In this document: piece by piece, positions 1 to 5,721 of the stretch
Position numbering within the stretch: position 1 is the first letter of the stretch
How the letters are laid out: each line of letters opens with the position of its first letter
Assembly: GCA_019322485.1 (NCBI GenBank)
Contig: JAHWIK010000035.1
Coordinates: 1-13,251 of the forward strand
DNA: 13,251 bases
Source: Candidatus Woesearchaeota archaeon
GTDB lineage: Archaea > Nanobdellota > Nanobdellia > Woesearchaeales > JAHWIC01
Direction of reading: 5' to 3'
Translations under genes and position numbers: made by a program
The notes under the pieces: generated by a model
Seen by the model: the letters and a program-made list of their open reading frames with translations, nothing else
Database searches by the model: none
What the model was told of the DNA's origin: nothing

Positions 1-11
1 AAATAAACTTA

Positions 12-40
12 CACTTTTAAATAAATTTCTGCACTTTTAA
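12..40. repeat. Two CACTTTTAA direct repeats, 20 bp apart
   Basis: The 9-mer CACTTTTAA occurs at 12-20 and again at 32-40, exactly 20 bp apart (about two helical turns), upstream of the first Lrp/AsnC gene. Same-face direct repeats in front of a regulator gene may be a binding site, but the region is very AT-rich and the window begins here, so this is weak. Confidence 0.3.
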
Positions 41-67
41 TGAACAAAAAACTAAAAAAACAATAAA

Positions 68-75
68 TTTTATAT
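68..75 (+). promoter_or_regulatory. Putative TATA box of the first Lrp/AsnC gene
   Basis: TTTATATA at 68-75 lies about 40 nt before the ATG at 112. Transcription would begin near 98, giving a leader of roughly 14 nt without a clear Shine-Dalgarno sequence. Position and composition are the only evidence. Confidence 0.45.
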
Positions 76-111
76 ATTAGTTCACCAATAAGCATTGATT
101 AGAGCAGTAAA

Positions 112-558
112 ATGAACAAAGAAATAGATGAAATCGACAAGAAAATAGTGAATCTTTTATTGTTTGACGCCGATACAACAAATAGAGAGATAGCATTAAA
201 GTGTAAGATAGCTCTTGGAACAGTAAACAACAGAATAAAACGACTAAAGAAGCTAGGAGTAATAAAAAAGAAAACAATCATCATTGATTATGAAAAGCTT
301 GGTTATGCTATTGAAGTATTGATTGATGTTAAGATCAAAAAGGGGGGCTTTTACGAATTAGCTAAGAAGTTAGTTGCAGATCCAAGTGTATTTAGGGTGA
401 TTGATATGACTGGCGACTTTGACGCAGAAATACTGGCAAGATTCCACACAAGAAGACAGCTAGACAATTTTGTAAAAAAGCTTCAGCATGACCCTGCTGT
501 AGAAAACACAAGAACCAGATTAATACTAAATATATACAGAGAAAAAGAAATAAAATAA
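112..558 (+). CDS. Lrp/AsnC-family transcriptional regulator (copy 1)
   Basis: A 148-aa cytosolic DNA-binding protein of normal length for Lrp/AsnC regulators, which form dimers to octamers and sense amino acids. The N-terminal winged helix-turn-helix spans about residues 6-55, with the recognition region in NREIALKCKIALGTVNNRIK. The C-terminal RAM ligand-binding domain follows (about 65-148) and contains MTGDFDAEILARF at 99-111, the turn where the effector usually binds. It is a close paralogue of the gene at 2150-2596: the stretches YEKLGY, DMTGDFDA and ILARF are shared, as is the C-terminal RLILN/RFILN ending. It converges on glnA with 3 bp between the stops, so control of glutamine synthetase is a reasonable guess, but the effector and targets cannot be read from the sequence. 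The ATG at 112 starts just before the HTH and fits the promoter; no better start is visible. Confidence 0.93.
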   Translation: MNKEIDEIDKKIVNLLLFDADTTNREIALKCKIALGTVNNRIKRLKKLGVIKKKTIIIDYEKLGYAIEVLIDVKIKKGGFYELAKKLVADPSVFRVIDMTGDFDAEILARFHTRRQLDNFVKKLQHDPAVENTRTRLILNIYREKEIK

Positions 559-561
559 AGA

Positions 562-1911
562 TTACGTATTCTCAAAATATTTGTCCAGCTCCCACTTTGT
601 TACCTGGATTCTGTAATCATCATATTCTTCTTTCTTTGCAAGCAAGTAAGTTGGGTAAGAGTGTTTCCCAAGCGCTTCCTGTATAAGCTTATCCTGCTTT
701 AATGCAAACATTGCTTCTCCTAATGAACCGGGGATAGTTTCTATGCCTTTTTCTATTAGTTTTGTTTCATCAAACTCGTAAACATCTTCCTCAACCGGCT
801 CTGGGGGAGTTAATTTCTTCTTAATGCCGTCCAGACCAGCTTGAAGCATTATTGCAAAAGCTAAGTAAGGGTTGCAGCTTGGGTCAGCGCATCTTATCTC
901 TGCTCTTGTTGCCTGCTCTCTTCCCGGGCTGTACCTAGGAATCCTAATCAAAGCAGACCTGTTTATCTGGCCCCAGCATATATATACTGGTGCTTCATAA
1001 CCTGGAACCAATCTTTTGTATGAATTTACAGTTGGCGCAAGCACTACTGCCATTGCCTTTACATGCGCTAACTGGCCTGCAATAAAGCTCTTTGCTGTAT
1101 CAGACAGCTTATACTTATCATCTGCATTGAAGAATGCATTCTTCTTTGTTCTTATATCAAACAAACTCTGGTGTACGTGCATTCCAGAACCATTCTCACC
1201 AAACAAAGGCTTTGGCATAAACGTAGCATACAAGTCATGCTTATTTGCAATTGACTTTACAACATGCTTAAAGGTAATTGCATTATCTGCTGTTTTCAAA
1301 GCATCCCCATACTTAAATGATATTTCATGCTGTCCAGGGGCAACCTCATGATGAGACATCTCTATCTCCAAGCCCATTGCCTCCAAAGCAAAGATTATAT
1401 CTTTCCTTACGTGCGAAGCAAGGTCTCTTGGCGAATAATCAAAATAACCAGCAACATCATGCGCAACAGGTTTTATCTCGCCACCTTCTTGGGGCTTGAA
1501 CAAGAAAAATTCTAGCTCAGGTCCAACCTTGAATTCAAAGCCAAGCTCAGTTGCTTCAGCAATAGCTCTCTTTAAAATATACCTAGGGTCACCCTCAAAT
1601 GGCTTGCCATCTGGAGTAAATACATCACAGATTAACCTAGCAGTTGCTTTTCCCTGTGAATCCCATGGCAGAACAGCATAGGTATCAGGGTCTGGCTTTA
1701 GATACATATCACTCTCGCATATTCTTGTAAAGCCTTCAATAGAGCTTCCATCTATCCATACCCCTTTTTCAAATGCCTCTTCCAGGGATTCTATAGGTAT
1801 GTTGACACTCTTAATCATACCATGCAAATCAGTAAATTGCAGCTGTATAAACTTCACATTATCCTCTGCTGCCTTATCCAACACTTGTTTAGTTAAGATT
1901 TCACTTGCCAT
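562..1911 (-). CDS. glnA: Glutamine synthetase, type I (alpha-like)
   Basis: ATP-dependent ligation of ammonia to glutamate, the main entry of nitrogen into metabolism; the family forms cytosolic dodecamers. The 449 residues match the GSI-alpha length. Visible motifs: the DGSSI latch at 54-58, PELEFFLF (131-138) and HHEVAPGQHE (187-196) with metal-binding glutamates, GSGMHVH (241-247) for ATP/metal binding, the PGYEAPVY flap (303-310) with its catalytic Glu, NRSALIRIP (317-325), and EIRCADPSCNPYLAFA (338-353). The adenylylation-site loop and the insertion of GSI-beta enzymes are absent. Arg63 in FTRICESDM aligns with the feedback-inhibition arginine (Arg62) of Bacillus GS, suggesting glutamine feedback control. 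I chose the ATG at 1911 because GGTGAT lies 4 nt before it and a promoter at 1946-1960. An in-frame ATG at 2049 would translate operator sequence. It is divergent from the second Lrp gene. Confidence 0.97.
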   Translation of the reverse strand: MASEILTKQVLDKAAEDNVKFIQLQFTDLHGMIKSVNIPIESLEEAFEKGVWIDGSSIEGFTRICESDMYLKPDPDTYAVLPWDSQGKATARLICDVFTPDGKPFEGDPRYILKRAIAEATELGFEFKVGPELEFFLFKPQEGGEIKPVAHDVAGYFDYSPRDLASHVRKDIIFALEAMGLEIEMSHHEVAPGQHEISFKYGDALKTADNAITFKHVVKSIANKHDLYATFMPKPLFGENGSGMHVHQSLFDIRTKKNAFFNADDKYKLSDTAKSFIAGQLAHVKAMAVVLAPTVNSYKRLVPGYEAPVYICWGQINRSALIRIPRYSPGREQATRAEIRCADPSCNPYLAFAIMLQAGLDGIKKKLTPPEPVEEDVYEFDETKLIEKGIETIPGSLGEAMFALKQDKLIQEALGKHSYPTYLLAKKEEYDDYRIQVTKWELDKYFENT

Positions 1912-1915
1912 ACAA

Positions 1916-1921
1916 ATCACC
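1916..1921 (-). promoter_or_regulatory. Ribosome-binding site of glnA (decides the start)
   Basis: On the minus strand GGTGAT lies 4 nt upstream of the ATG at 1911 and is complementary to the usual 16S 3' end. The same hexamer precedes asd, and GGTGA precedes the genes starting at 3976 and 6920. Confidence 0.75.
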
Positions 1922-1945
1922 CAGTAGATGCTGTTTGACAAATCA

Positions 1946-1960
1946 TTTATATATCTTTCT
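1946..1960 (-). promoter_or_regulatory. BRE/TATA promoter of glnA
   Basis: The minus strand reads AGAAAG (BRE, 1960-1955) then ATATATAAA (TATA, 1954-1946). Transcription should start near 1923, giving a leader of about 12 nt that just includes the ribosome site. The element closely resembles the promoter of the divergent Lrp gene at 2112-2128. Confidence 0.75.
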
Positions 1961-1970
1961 AAGATAATTA

Positions 1971-2104
1971 GTAACAAATGTTTAATAAACTGATTAAAAG
2001 TAAACAAATGTTTAATAAAACCACAAATATTGACAAATGTTTTAAACAAATGTTAAATTAAACGATAAATAAAGTGTTTCAACCAAAATCTAAACAAATG
2101 TTCA
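1971..2104. promoter_or_regulatory. Array of five palindromic operators between glnA and the second Lrp gene
   Basis: Five copies of ACAAATG sit in a near-palindromic context, consensus TAAACAAATGTTTA (half-sites TAAACA and TGTTTA around AA). The 14-bp sites are 1971-1984, 2001-2014 (a perfect dyad), 2030-2043, 2043-2056 and 2091-2104. Centre spacings are 30, 29, 13 and 48 bp. The first site ends 10 bp upstream of the glnA BRE and the last ends 7 bp upstream of the Lrp BRE. Weaker matches occur near 1938-1944 and 2023-2030. Lrp-family proteins wrap DNA over such arrays, and archaeal members can activate from just upstream of the BRE. That an Lrp binds here is inference. Confidence 0.8.
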
Positions 2105-2111
2105 AATAAAT

Positions 2112-2128
2112 AGAAAGATTTAAATATA
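2112..2128 (+). promoter_or_regulatory. BRE/TATA promoter of the second Lrp gene
   Basis: AGAAAG (2112-2117) followed by TTTAAATATA (2119-2128). The ATG at 2150 is 38 nt from the first BRE base, which places the transcription start at or within a few bases of the start codon, so the mRNA is probably leaderless. No ribosome site is present. Confidence 0.75.
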
Positions 2129-2149
2129 TGTATACGAATATACAAAAAT

Positions 2150-2596
2150 ATGACACTAGATAATGTAGACAAAGCCATATTAAGCACCTTAATTGATGAT
2201 TCTAGATTATCCTACAGGCAGATTGCTAAGAAAGTGGGTGTATCTGTAGCTACTGCAATGAATAGGGTAAAGGCATTAGAGAAAGAGGGAATTATAAGGA
2301 GGTACACAACTCTGCTTAACTATGAAAAGCTTGGCTATGATGTTGAGGTTATGATTGAGGTTAGGATTGCAAAAGGCAAGCTGATAGAGGTTGAAAAACA
2401 GATTGCCTCTAACCCAAGTGTTTTTGCAGTTTATGATATGACTGGTGACTTTGATGCTGTCATATTGGCAAGGTTCACAAACAGGCGCAAGATGGATTCA
2501 TTCCTGAAAAAAATACAAACACTTGATTTTGTTGAAAGAACCAACACAAGATTCATACTTAACACAATCAGAGAAAAACAAGTGGGTGTGATGTAA
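2150..2596 (+). CDS. Lrp/AsnC-family transcriptional regulator (copy 2), divergent from glnA
   Basis: A 148-aa regulator of the same family and length as the one at 112-558. The winged HTH covers about residues 5-52, including SYRQIAKKVGVSVATAMNRV at 21-40. The RAM domain covers about 60-145, with the effector turn MTGDFDAVILARF at 97-109. It is probably translated from a leaderless mRNA and is divergent from glnA across the operator array, the classic layout for an autoregulated local regulator. Glutamine-responsive archaeal Lrp proteins that act on glutamine synthetase are known (Sa-Lrp of Sulfolobus acidocaldarius), so glutamine or another amino acid is a plausible effector here; that is inference. 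The TAATG at 2594-2598 couples it to the membrane protein downstream. Confidence 0.95.
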   Translation: MTLDNVDKAILSTLIDDSRLSYRQIAKKVGVSVATAMNRVKALEKEGIIRRYTTLLNYEKLGYDVEVMIEVRIAKGKLIEVEKQIASNPSVFAVYDMTGDFDAVILARFTNRRKMDSFLKKIQTLDFVERTNTRFILNTIREKQVGVM

Positions 2597-2934
2597 TGGT
2601 CTTAGAACAATTTGCTTTGCTGGGAATAATGTTTATAATAATTGTATTGTCTGCTCTGCCATTATACCTGGCTGTTAAACTCCTTGGTGGGAAGGCAACA
2701 ATACTAAAGGTAATCCTAGTTAATGTAATAGTTGGAATTATCATTCCAGTAGTAAAGAATTTTATCGGATTGTTTGGAGGAATTGTTGCCTTTATTGTGC
2801 TGCTGTTTATTTACAAGGAAATGTTCAGCCTAGGATGGATAAGGGCTTTCATAGTATGGATAATGCAGTTTATAGTGGTGGCAATATTAATATTCACAGC
2901 AGCTGCATTGCTAGGACTTAGTTTAATAGCTTAG
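2596..2934 (+). CDS. Small polytopic membrane protein, unknown function
   Basis: A 112-aa, strongly hydrophobic protein with about four membrane-spanning segments (about residues 5-28, 34-55, 57-75 and 82-109), few charges and no recognisable catalytic motif. Lysines and an arginine fall in the short loops (LLGGKATILK, VVKNF, YKEMFSLGWIR). The start codon overlaps the stop codon of the Lrp gene by one base (TAATG), so it is translated by coupling and must be co-transcribed with that regulator. I do not recognise the family. A role in sensing or transport linked to nitrogen status is only suggested by position. Confidence 0.8.
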   Translation: MVLEQFALLGIMFIIIVLSALPLYLAVKLLGGKATILKVILVNVIVGIIIPVVKNFIGLFGGIVAFIVLLFIYKEMFSLGWIRAFIVWIMQFIVVAILIFTAAALLGLSLIA

Positions 2935-2944
2935 GAGGTAAAAA

Positions 2945-3169
2945 ATGAAAAAGGTAATGAAGGGCATTGGAACAGCCATGTCATTAGGTGTTGGCCTGGT
3001 AGCATCAGTAATATTAATAGTGATGGGGCTAGTGTATTTCATAATAGCATTATGGATTGTAAAGTTTGGAGCAGGAATTCTTGGCTATACCTTAGATGGA
3101 AACTGGGCAGTGTTATCTGCAAGCTTGATCTCAGTCGGCTCCATGATTGGCTCTGCTGTGAAGAAATAA
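2945..3169 (+). CDS. Small two-span membrane protein, unknown function
   Basis: A 74-aa protein with a basic N-terminus (MKKVMKG), a long hydrophobic segment at about 12-45 and a second at about 53-70, ending in KK. It could be a two-helix hairpin with both ends inside. The ribosome site AGGAGGT (2933-2939) overlaps the stop codon of the preceding gene and lies 5 nt before the ATG; it is the strongest Shine-Dalgarno sequence in the window, which supports a real gene despite the small size. It is the last gene of the Lrp/membrane-protein unit and is followed at once by a T-run. No family recognised. Confidence 0.75.
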   Translation: MKKVMKGIGTAMSLGVGLVASVILIVMGLVYFIIALWIVKFGAGILGYTLDGNWAVLSASLISVGSMIGSAVKK

Positions 3170-3180
3170 TTTATTTTTTT
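3170..3180 (+). terminator. Oligo-T transcription terminator
   Basis: TTTATTTTTTT directly after the stop codon of the 74-aa gene. Archaeal RNA polymerase terminates at such T-runs on the non-template strand without needing a hairpin. It would end the Lrp/membrane-protein transcript before the convergent gene. Confidence 0.65.
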
Positions 3181-3181
3181 A

Positions 3182-3976
3182 TTATATATATTGCACTCTT
3201 TCTACTGCTTTAGGTTTATCCTTCTTGTCTAAAGCAATCTTATACCAAACTACATTAGCATTCTTTACCATCCTTTTAGTTCCCCTCCTGCTGGCTATAG
3301 GTGTTGGACGCGAGAAGTTAAACATAACATTCAGGAATCTTTGTGAATAGTTCTCTCCTTCAGCAAGAACATACCTGCATATTCTTATCGCACCTTCATA
3401 TAGGCCTTTAGACAAAAACTTTCTGCCATCAAATCTTCTATCTTTGGTCTGATTATGGTACTTATATAGAAGTTCTGCCAGACCAATATCTTTAGGGTCT
3501 ACTTCGCGATAAGTCCTCTTTTCTCTATATTCTCTTTTTGGGCTACCAACCCAGCAGTAATCAAGTGAGCTTATCGGTCTCTCATCCTGTTTTAATACGA
3601 CAACATCTAAGGTCCTATAACCTGCCTGTTGTTTAGGCTCATCTGCGCCCATCGGATGGTCGCTTCCACCAAAATCATCTGCTGTAATTGGGCCTTTAAT
3701 CTGATAGAAGTCTGCAATTGGGCCTTTAATCCTGTGCCAGCTCATTGGAAGCCAGTCTGCTACCAAAGAAGTCGCTGAGTCTGCAGCAGCGATATTGGAT
3801 TTGTAAAGTTGAACTAATTCTTGAACTGTTTCTGGCAGGTCTTTTTCATCAATTTCTGATTTATCCGGGTCAAGAGCTGAACCCCTACGTCGTGCAGCAA
3901 TACGAAAACGAGCTAACGCTCTTTGTGACCAATCTACCATGCTCAGTATCATATTCGGGTATTTTAGTTGGCCCAT
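3182..3976 (-). CDS. Hypothetical basic protein of 264 aa
   Basis: I do not recognise this protein. It is soluble-looking and rich in Arg/Lys, with an early RALARFRIAARRRGSALD segment (residues 18-34), an Asp/Pro-rich centre, and a basic C-terminal half containing a conserved-looking YKYHNQTKDRRFDGRKFLSK region. The segment at 83-102 holds two copies of IKGPI ten residues apart, matching a 30-bp-period DNA duplication. I chose the ATG at 3976 because AGGTGA lies 4 nt upstream (3986-3981) and a TATA box at 4018-4011. The longer frame from 4039 would start upstream of that promoter and has no ribosome site. Divergent from asd; convergent with the membrane-protein unit. The high Arg/Lys content makes nucleic-acid binding possible but unproven. 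Confidence 0.75.
   Translation of the reverse strand: MGQLKYPNMILSMVDWSQRALARFRIAARRRGSALDPDKSEIDEKDLPETVQELVQLYKSNIAAADSATSLVADWLPMSWHRIKGPIADFYQIKGPITADDFGGSDHPMGADEPKQQAGYRTLDVVVLKQDERPISSLDYCWVGSPKREYREKRTYREVDPKDIGLAELLYKYHNQTKDRRFDGRKFLSKGLYEGAIRICRYVLAEGENYSQRFLNVMFNFSRPTPIASRRGTKRMVKNANVVWYKIALDKKDKPKAVERVQYI
3682..3731. repeat. 20-bp direct repeat with 30-bp period inside the 264-aa gene
   Basis: The 20-mers at 3682-3701 and 3712-3731 differ at one base (CTGTAATTGG... versus CTGCAATTGG...). They are in the reading frame of the minus-strand gene and encode the duplicated IKGPI. A tandem in-frame duplication of ten codons is the simplest explanation. Confidence 0.8.
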
Positions 3977-3980
3977 TAAC

Positions 3981-4018
3981 TCACCTGAGCTTTCTAGGAA
4001 TAGCTTGAGGTATAAATA
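3981..4018 (-). promoter_or_regulatory. TATA box and ribosome site of the 264-aa gene
   Basis: On the minus strand TATTTATA (4018-4011) lies about 30 nt before AGGTGA (3986-3981), which is 4 nt before the ATG at 3976. The leader would be only about a dozen bases, the same layout as glnA. Confidence 0.6.
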
Positions 4019-4083
4019 GTTATCTATGAGTAACGACATATTTGCTAGATATCTAAACTATTTGTTACATACGCAACACAATG

Positions 4084-4119
4084 TATTTAAATACCCCCAC
4101 TTTTGCGAGAATTGGTGAT
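4084..4119 (+). promoter_or_regulatory. TATA box and ribosome site of asd
   Basis: TATTTAAATA (4084-4093) is followed by GGTGAT (4114-4119), 5 nt before the ATG at 4125. The transcript must begin close to 4110-4114 for the ribosome site to be included, so the leader is very short. Confidence 0.65.
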
Positions 4120-4124
4120 ATTTA

Positions 4125-5207
4125 ATGGATAAACTAAAAGTTGGAGTAATAGGCGCAACTGGAATGGTTGGCCAGAATTATGTAAGATTATTAGAGAATC
4201 ATCCTTGGTTTGATGTTGTTTATGTAGCTGCATCTCCAAGGTCAGCTGGAAAGAAATATTCCGAAGCTGTTGAAGGAAGATGGGCAATGAAGACACCAAT
4301 TCCTGAGAGTGTAAAAGACTTGGTAGTTCATGATGCTGCTAATGTTGATGAAGCAAAGGAATGCGATTTTGTCTTCTCAGCTGTAGAGATGAGCAAAGAC
4401 GAGATAAGAAAGAATGAGAATGAGTATGCTGCTAAAGGCATCCCGGTTGTCTCAAACAACTCAGCTCATAGATGGACAGACAATGTTCCGATGTTAATCC
4501 CAGAGATTAACCATGACCATATCGATATTATAGCTGACCAAAAGAAAGCTAATGGATGGGACAAAGGTTTTGTAGCTGTTAAGCCAAACTGTAGCTTGCA
4601 GAGTTACATGACTCCAGTCTATGCTTTGATTAAGGCTGGCTATGAAGTCAAAGAGATGATTATCTCTACAATGCAGGCTATTTCAGGAGCTGGAAAAACA
4701 TTTGACACTTTCCCTGAGATACTTGACAATGTGATTCCTTACATTGGTGGAGAAGAAGAAAAGTCAGAAAAAGAGCCATTGAAGATTCTAGGTAAAATTG
4801 ATGGTGGAAAGTTTGTTAATGCTGACTCAATAAGAATATCAGCGCATTGCAACAGAGTTCCAGCTAGTGACGGCCATATGGCATGTGTAAGTGTTAAATT
4901 TAGTGACAAAGTACCTACAATAGAAGAAGTCAAGAAGATTTGGAATGAGTTTTCATCAGTCCCGCAAGAACTTAAACTGCCATTTGCACCTGAGAAAGCA
5001 ATCATCTACAATGATGCAGATGACAGACCGCAGACAAAGCTAGATAGAGATAATGATAAAGGAATGGCTGTAACAGTTGGAAGACTAAGGCCTGGTAAGG
5101 TATTTGACATAAGGTTTGTCGGCCTTAGCCATAATACTGTTAGAGGTGCTGCAGGCGGTGGAATCCTTAATGCTGAATTATTGAAAGCAAAAGGATTCTT
5201 TGATTAG
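4125..5207 (+). CDS. asd: Aspartate-semialdehyde dehydrogenase, archaeal type
   Basis: NADP-dependent reduction of aspartyl phosphate to aspartate semialdehyde, the branch point to threonine, methionine and lysine. The 360 residues fit the archaeal/fungal-type enzyme. An N-terminal Rossmann domain carries GATGMVG at 10-16. The catalytic cysteine is Cys156 in KPNCSLQSY, and the acid/base histidine is most likely His251 in the ISAHCNRVPASDGH region (238-251), with Arg244 positioned for substrate. NTVRGAAGG at 337-345 is the C-terminal nucleotide-domain signature. All key residues are present, so the enzyme should be active. The related archaeal malonyl-CoA reductase is a possible alternative for this fold, but less likely outside CO2-fixing Crenarchaeota. 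It stands alone: no aspartate kinase or homoserine dehydrogenase is adjacent. Its ribosome site is the same GGTGAT used by glnA. Confidence 0.95.
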   Translation: MDKLKVGVIGATGMVGQNYVRLLENHPWFDVVYVAASPRSAGKKYSEAVEGRWAMKTPIPESVKDLVVHDAANVDEAKECDFVFSAVEMSKDEIRKNENEYAAKGIPVVSNNSAHRWTDNVPMLIPEINHDHIDIIADQKKANGWDKGFVAVKPNCSLQSYMTPVYALIKAGYEVKEMIISTMQAISGAGKTFDTFPEILDNVIPYIGGEEEKSEKEPLKILGKIDGGKFVNADSIRISAHCNRVPASDGHMACVSVKFSDKVPTIEEVKKIWNEFSSVPQELKLPFAPEKAIIYNDADDRPQTKLDRDNDKGMAVTVGRLRPGKVFDIRFVGLSHNTVRGAAGGGILNAELLKAKGFFD

Positions 5208-5689
5208 AAAGTAAAAAAGATTAAGTCTTTTTCTTCTTCAATTTTATTTTTAATTTTAAAGATTTTATTGATTTTTTCTTTTATTGATTCTTTTTTCATT
5301 GATTTTTTCAAGAATGATAAGACAAACTTATCCTTGCCAACACGTTTTATCTCGCTAAGGCCTTTCTCAATATCCTCAAAGTTCTGTATAGCTGTAATTG
5401 AAACAACCCAATCAAAATAATTGTCAGGATAAGGAATATTCTCAGCAGGAGCTATCTTGTACTCAATAACATCTTTCTGCCGTGCTCTTTCTATTAGTTT
5501 TGGAGCAGGATCAACACCAAACCGTTGGCAAGGCCATGGCTCTGTTGTCAAGCCAGTTCCGCAGCCAACATCAAGCAGTTTATCATCAGCCTTAGGCTTG
5601 AGATACTGTTTAATCAATTCAACTTTCTTAAGCTGCTCTTCACCATGCAATTCTTCATAACCCTCGGAAATTTCGTCGTAGTATGTCAT
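5204..5689 (-). CDS. Class I SAM-dependent methyltransferase
   Basis: A 161-aa protein with the Methyltransf_11-type Rossmann core. Motif I is LDVGCGTGL at 39-47, with an acidic ribose-binding residue at Asp60 in FGVDPAP. AENIPYPDNYFDWVVS at 82-97 gives the adenine contact and motif IV region. The substrate is not evident. It is short for the class, and its end is a Lys-rich tail (KKSMKKESIKEKINK) before KDLIFF, which could still form the final strand, so I read it as complete. The stop codon interlocks with that of asd: the two genes share 4 bp in convergent orientation. A TATA box 22-29 nt upstream makes a leaderless transcript likely. Lipid, quinone, RNA or small-molecule methylation all remain possible. 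Confidence 0.85.
   Translation of the reverse strand: MTYYDEISEGYEELHGEEQLKKVELIKQYLKPKADDKLLDVGCGTGLTTEPWPCQRFGVDPAPKLIERARQKDVIEYKIAPAENIPYPDNYFDWVVSITAIQNFEDIEKGLSEIKRVGKDKFVLSFLKKSMKKESIKEKINKIFKIKNKIEEEKDLIFFTF
5227..5309 (+). terminator. T-rich tract downstream of asd
   Basis: Repeated T-runs lie on the plus strand just after the asd stop, including three near-copies of ATTGATTTTTTC at 5267-5278, 5283-5296 and 5298-5309. They should terminate the asd transcript. The same bases encode the Lys-rich tail of the methyltransferase on the other strand. Confidence 0.5.
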
Positions 5690-5710
5690 GAGAATAATGA
5701 ATCAATAAGT

Positions 5711-5718
5711 ATATTTAA
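5711..5718 (-). promoter_or_regulatory. TATA box of the methyltransferase gene
   Basis: TTAAATAT on the minus strand, centred about 26 nt before the ATG at 5689. That spacing implies a leaderless mRNA, and no ribosome site is present. It lies between this gene and the end of the upstream 182-aa gene, so the two may be transcribed separately. Confidence 0.55.
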
Positions 5719-5721
5719 TCA

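Noticed and set aside
1912..2049. N-terminal extension of glutamine synthetase from the in-frame ATG at 2049
   Set aside because: It would translate the promoter, the ribosome site and three of the operator palindromes. The extension (FIKHLFTF..., FIKHLLLI...) is just the repeats read in frame. The ATG at 1911 has GGTGAT in place and gives the family length.
1971..2104. CRISPR-like array
   Set aside because: The repeat unit is only about 14 bp, palindromic, irregularly spaced (30, 29, 13, 48 bp) and lies between two divergent promoters; no spacers of constant length and no cas genes.
3977..4039. Start of the 264-aa gene at the ATG at 4039 (285 aa)
   Set aside because: The TATA box at 4018-4011 and the AGGTGA at 3986-3981 point to the ATG at 3976; the upstream ATG has no ribosome site and precedes the promoter.
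4046..4071. TAGATATCTA palindrome and an AAC-N5-GTT element between asd and the 264-aa gene as Lrp operators
   Set aside because: A single 10-bp palindrome in AT-rich DNA is likely by chance, and the AAC-N5-GTT spacing differs from the glnA consensus.
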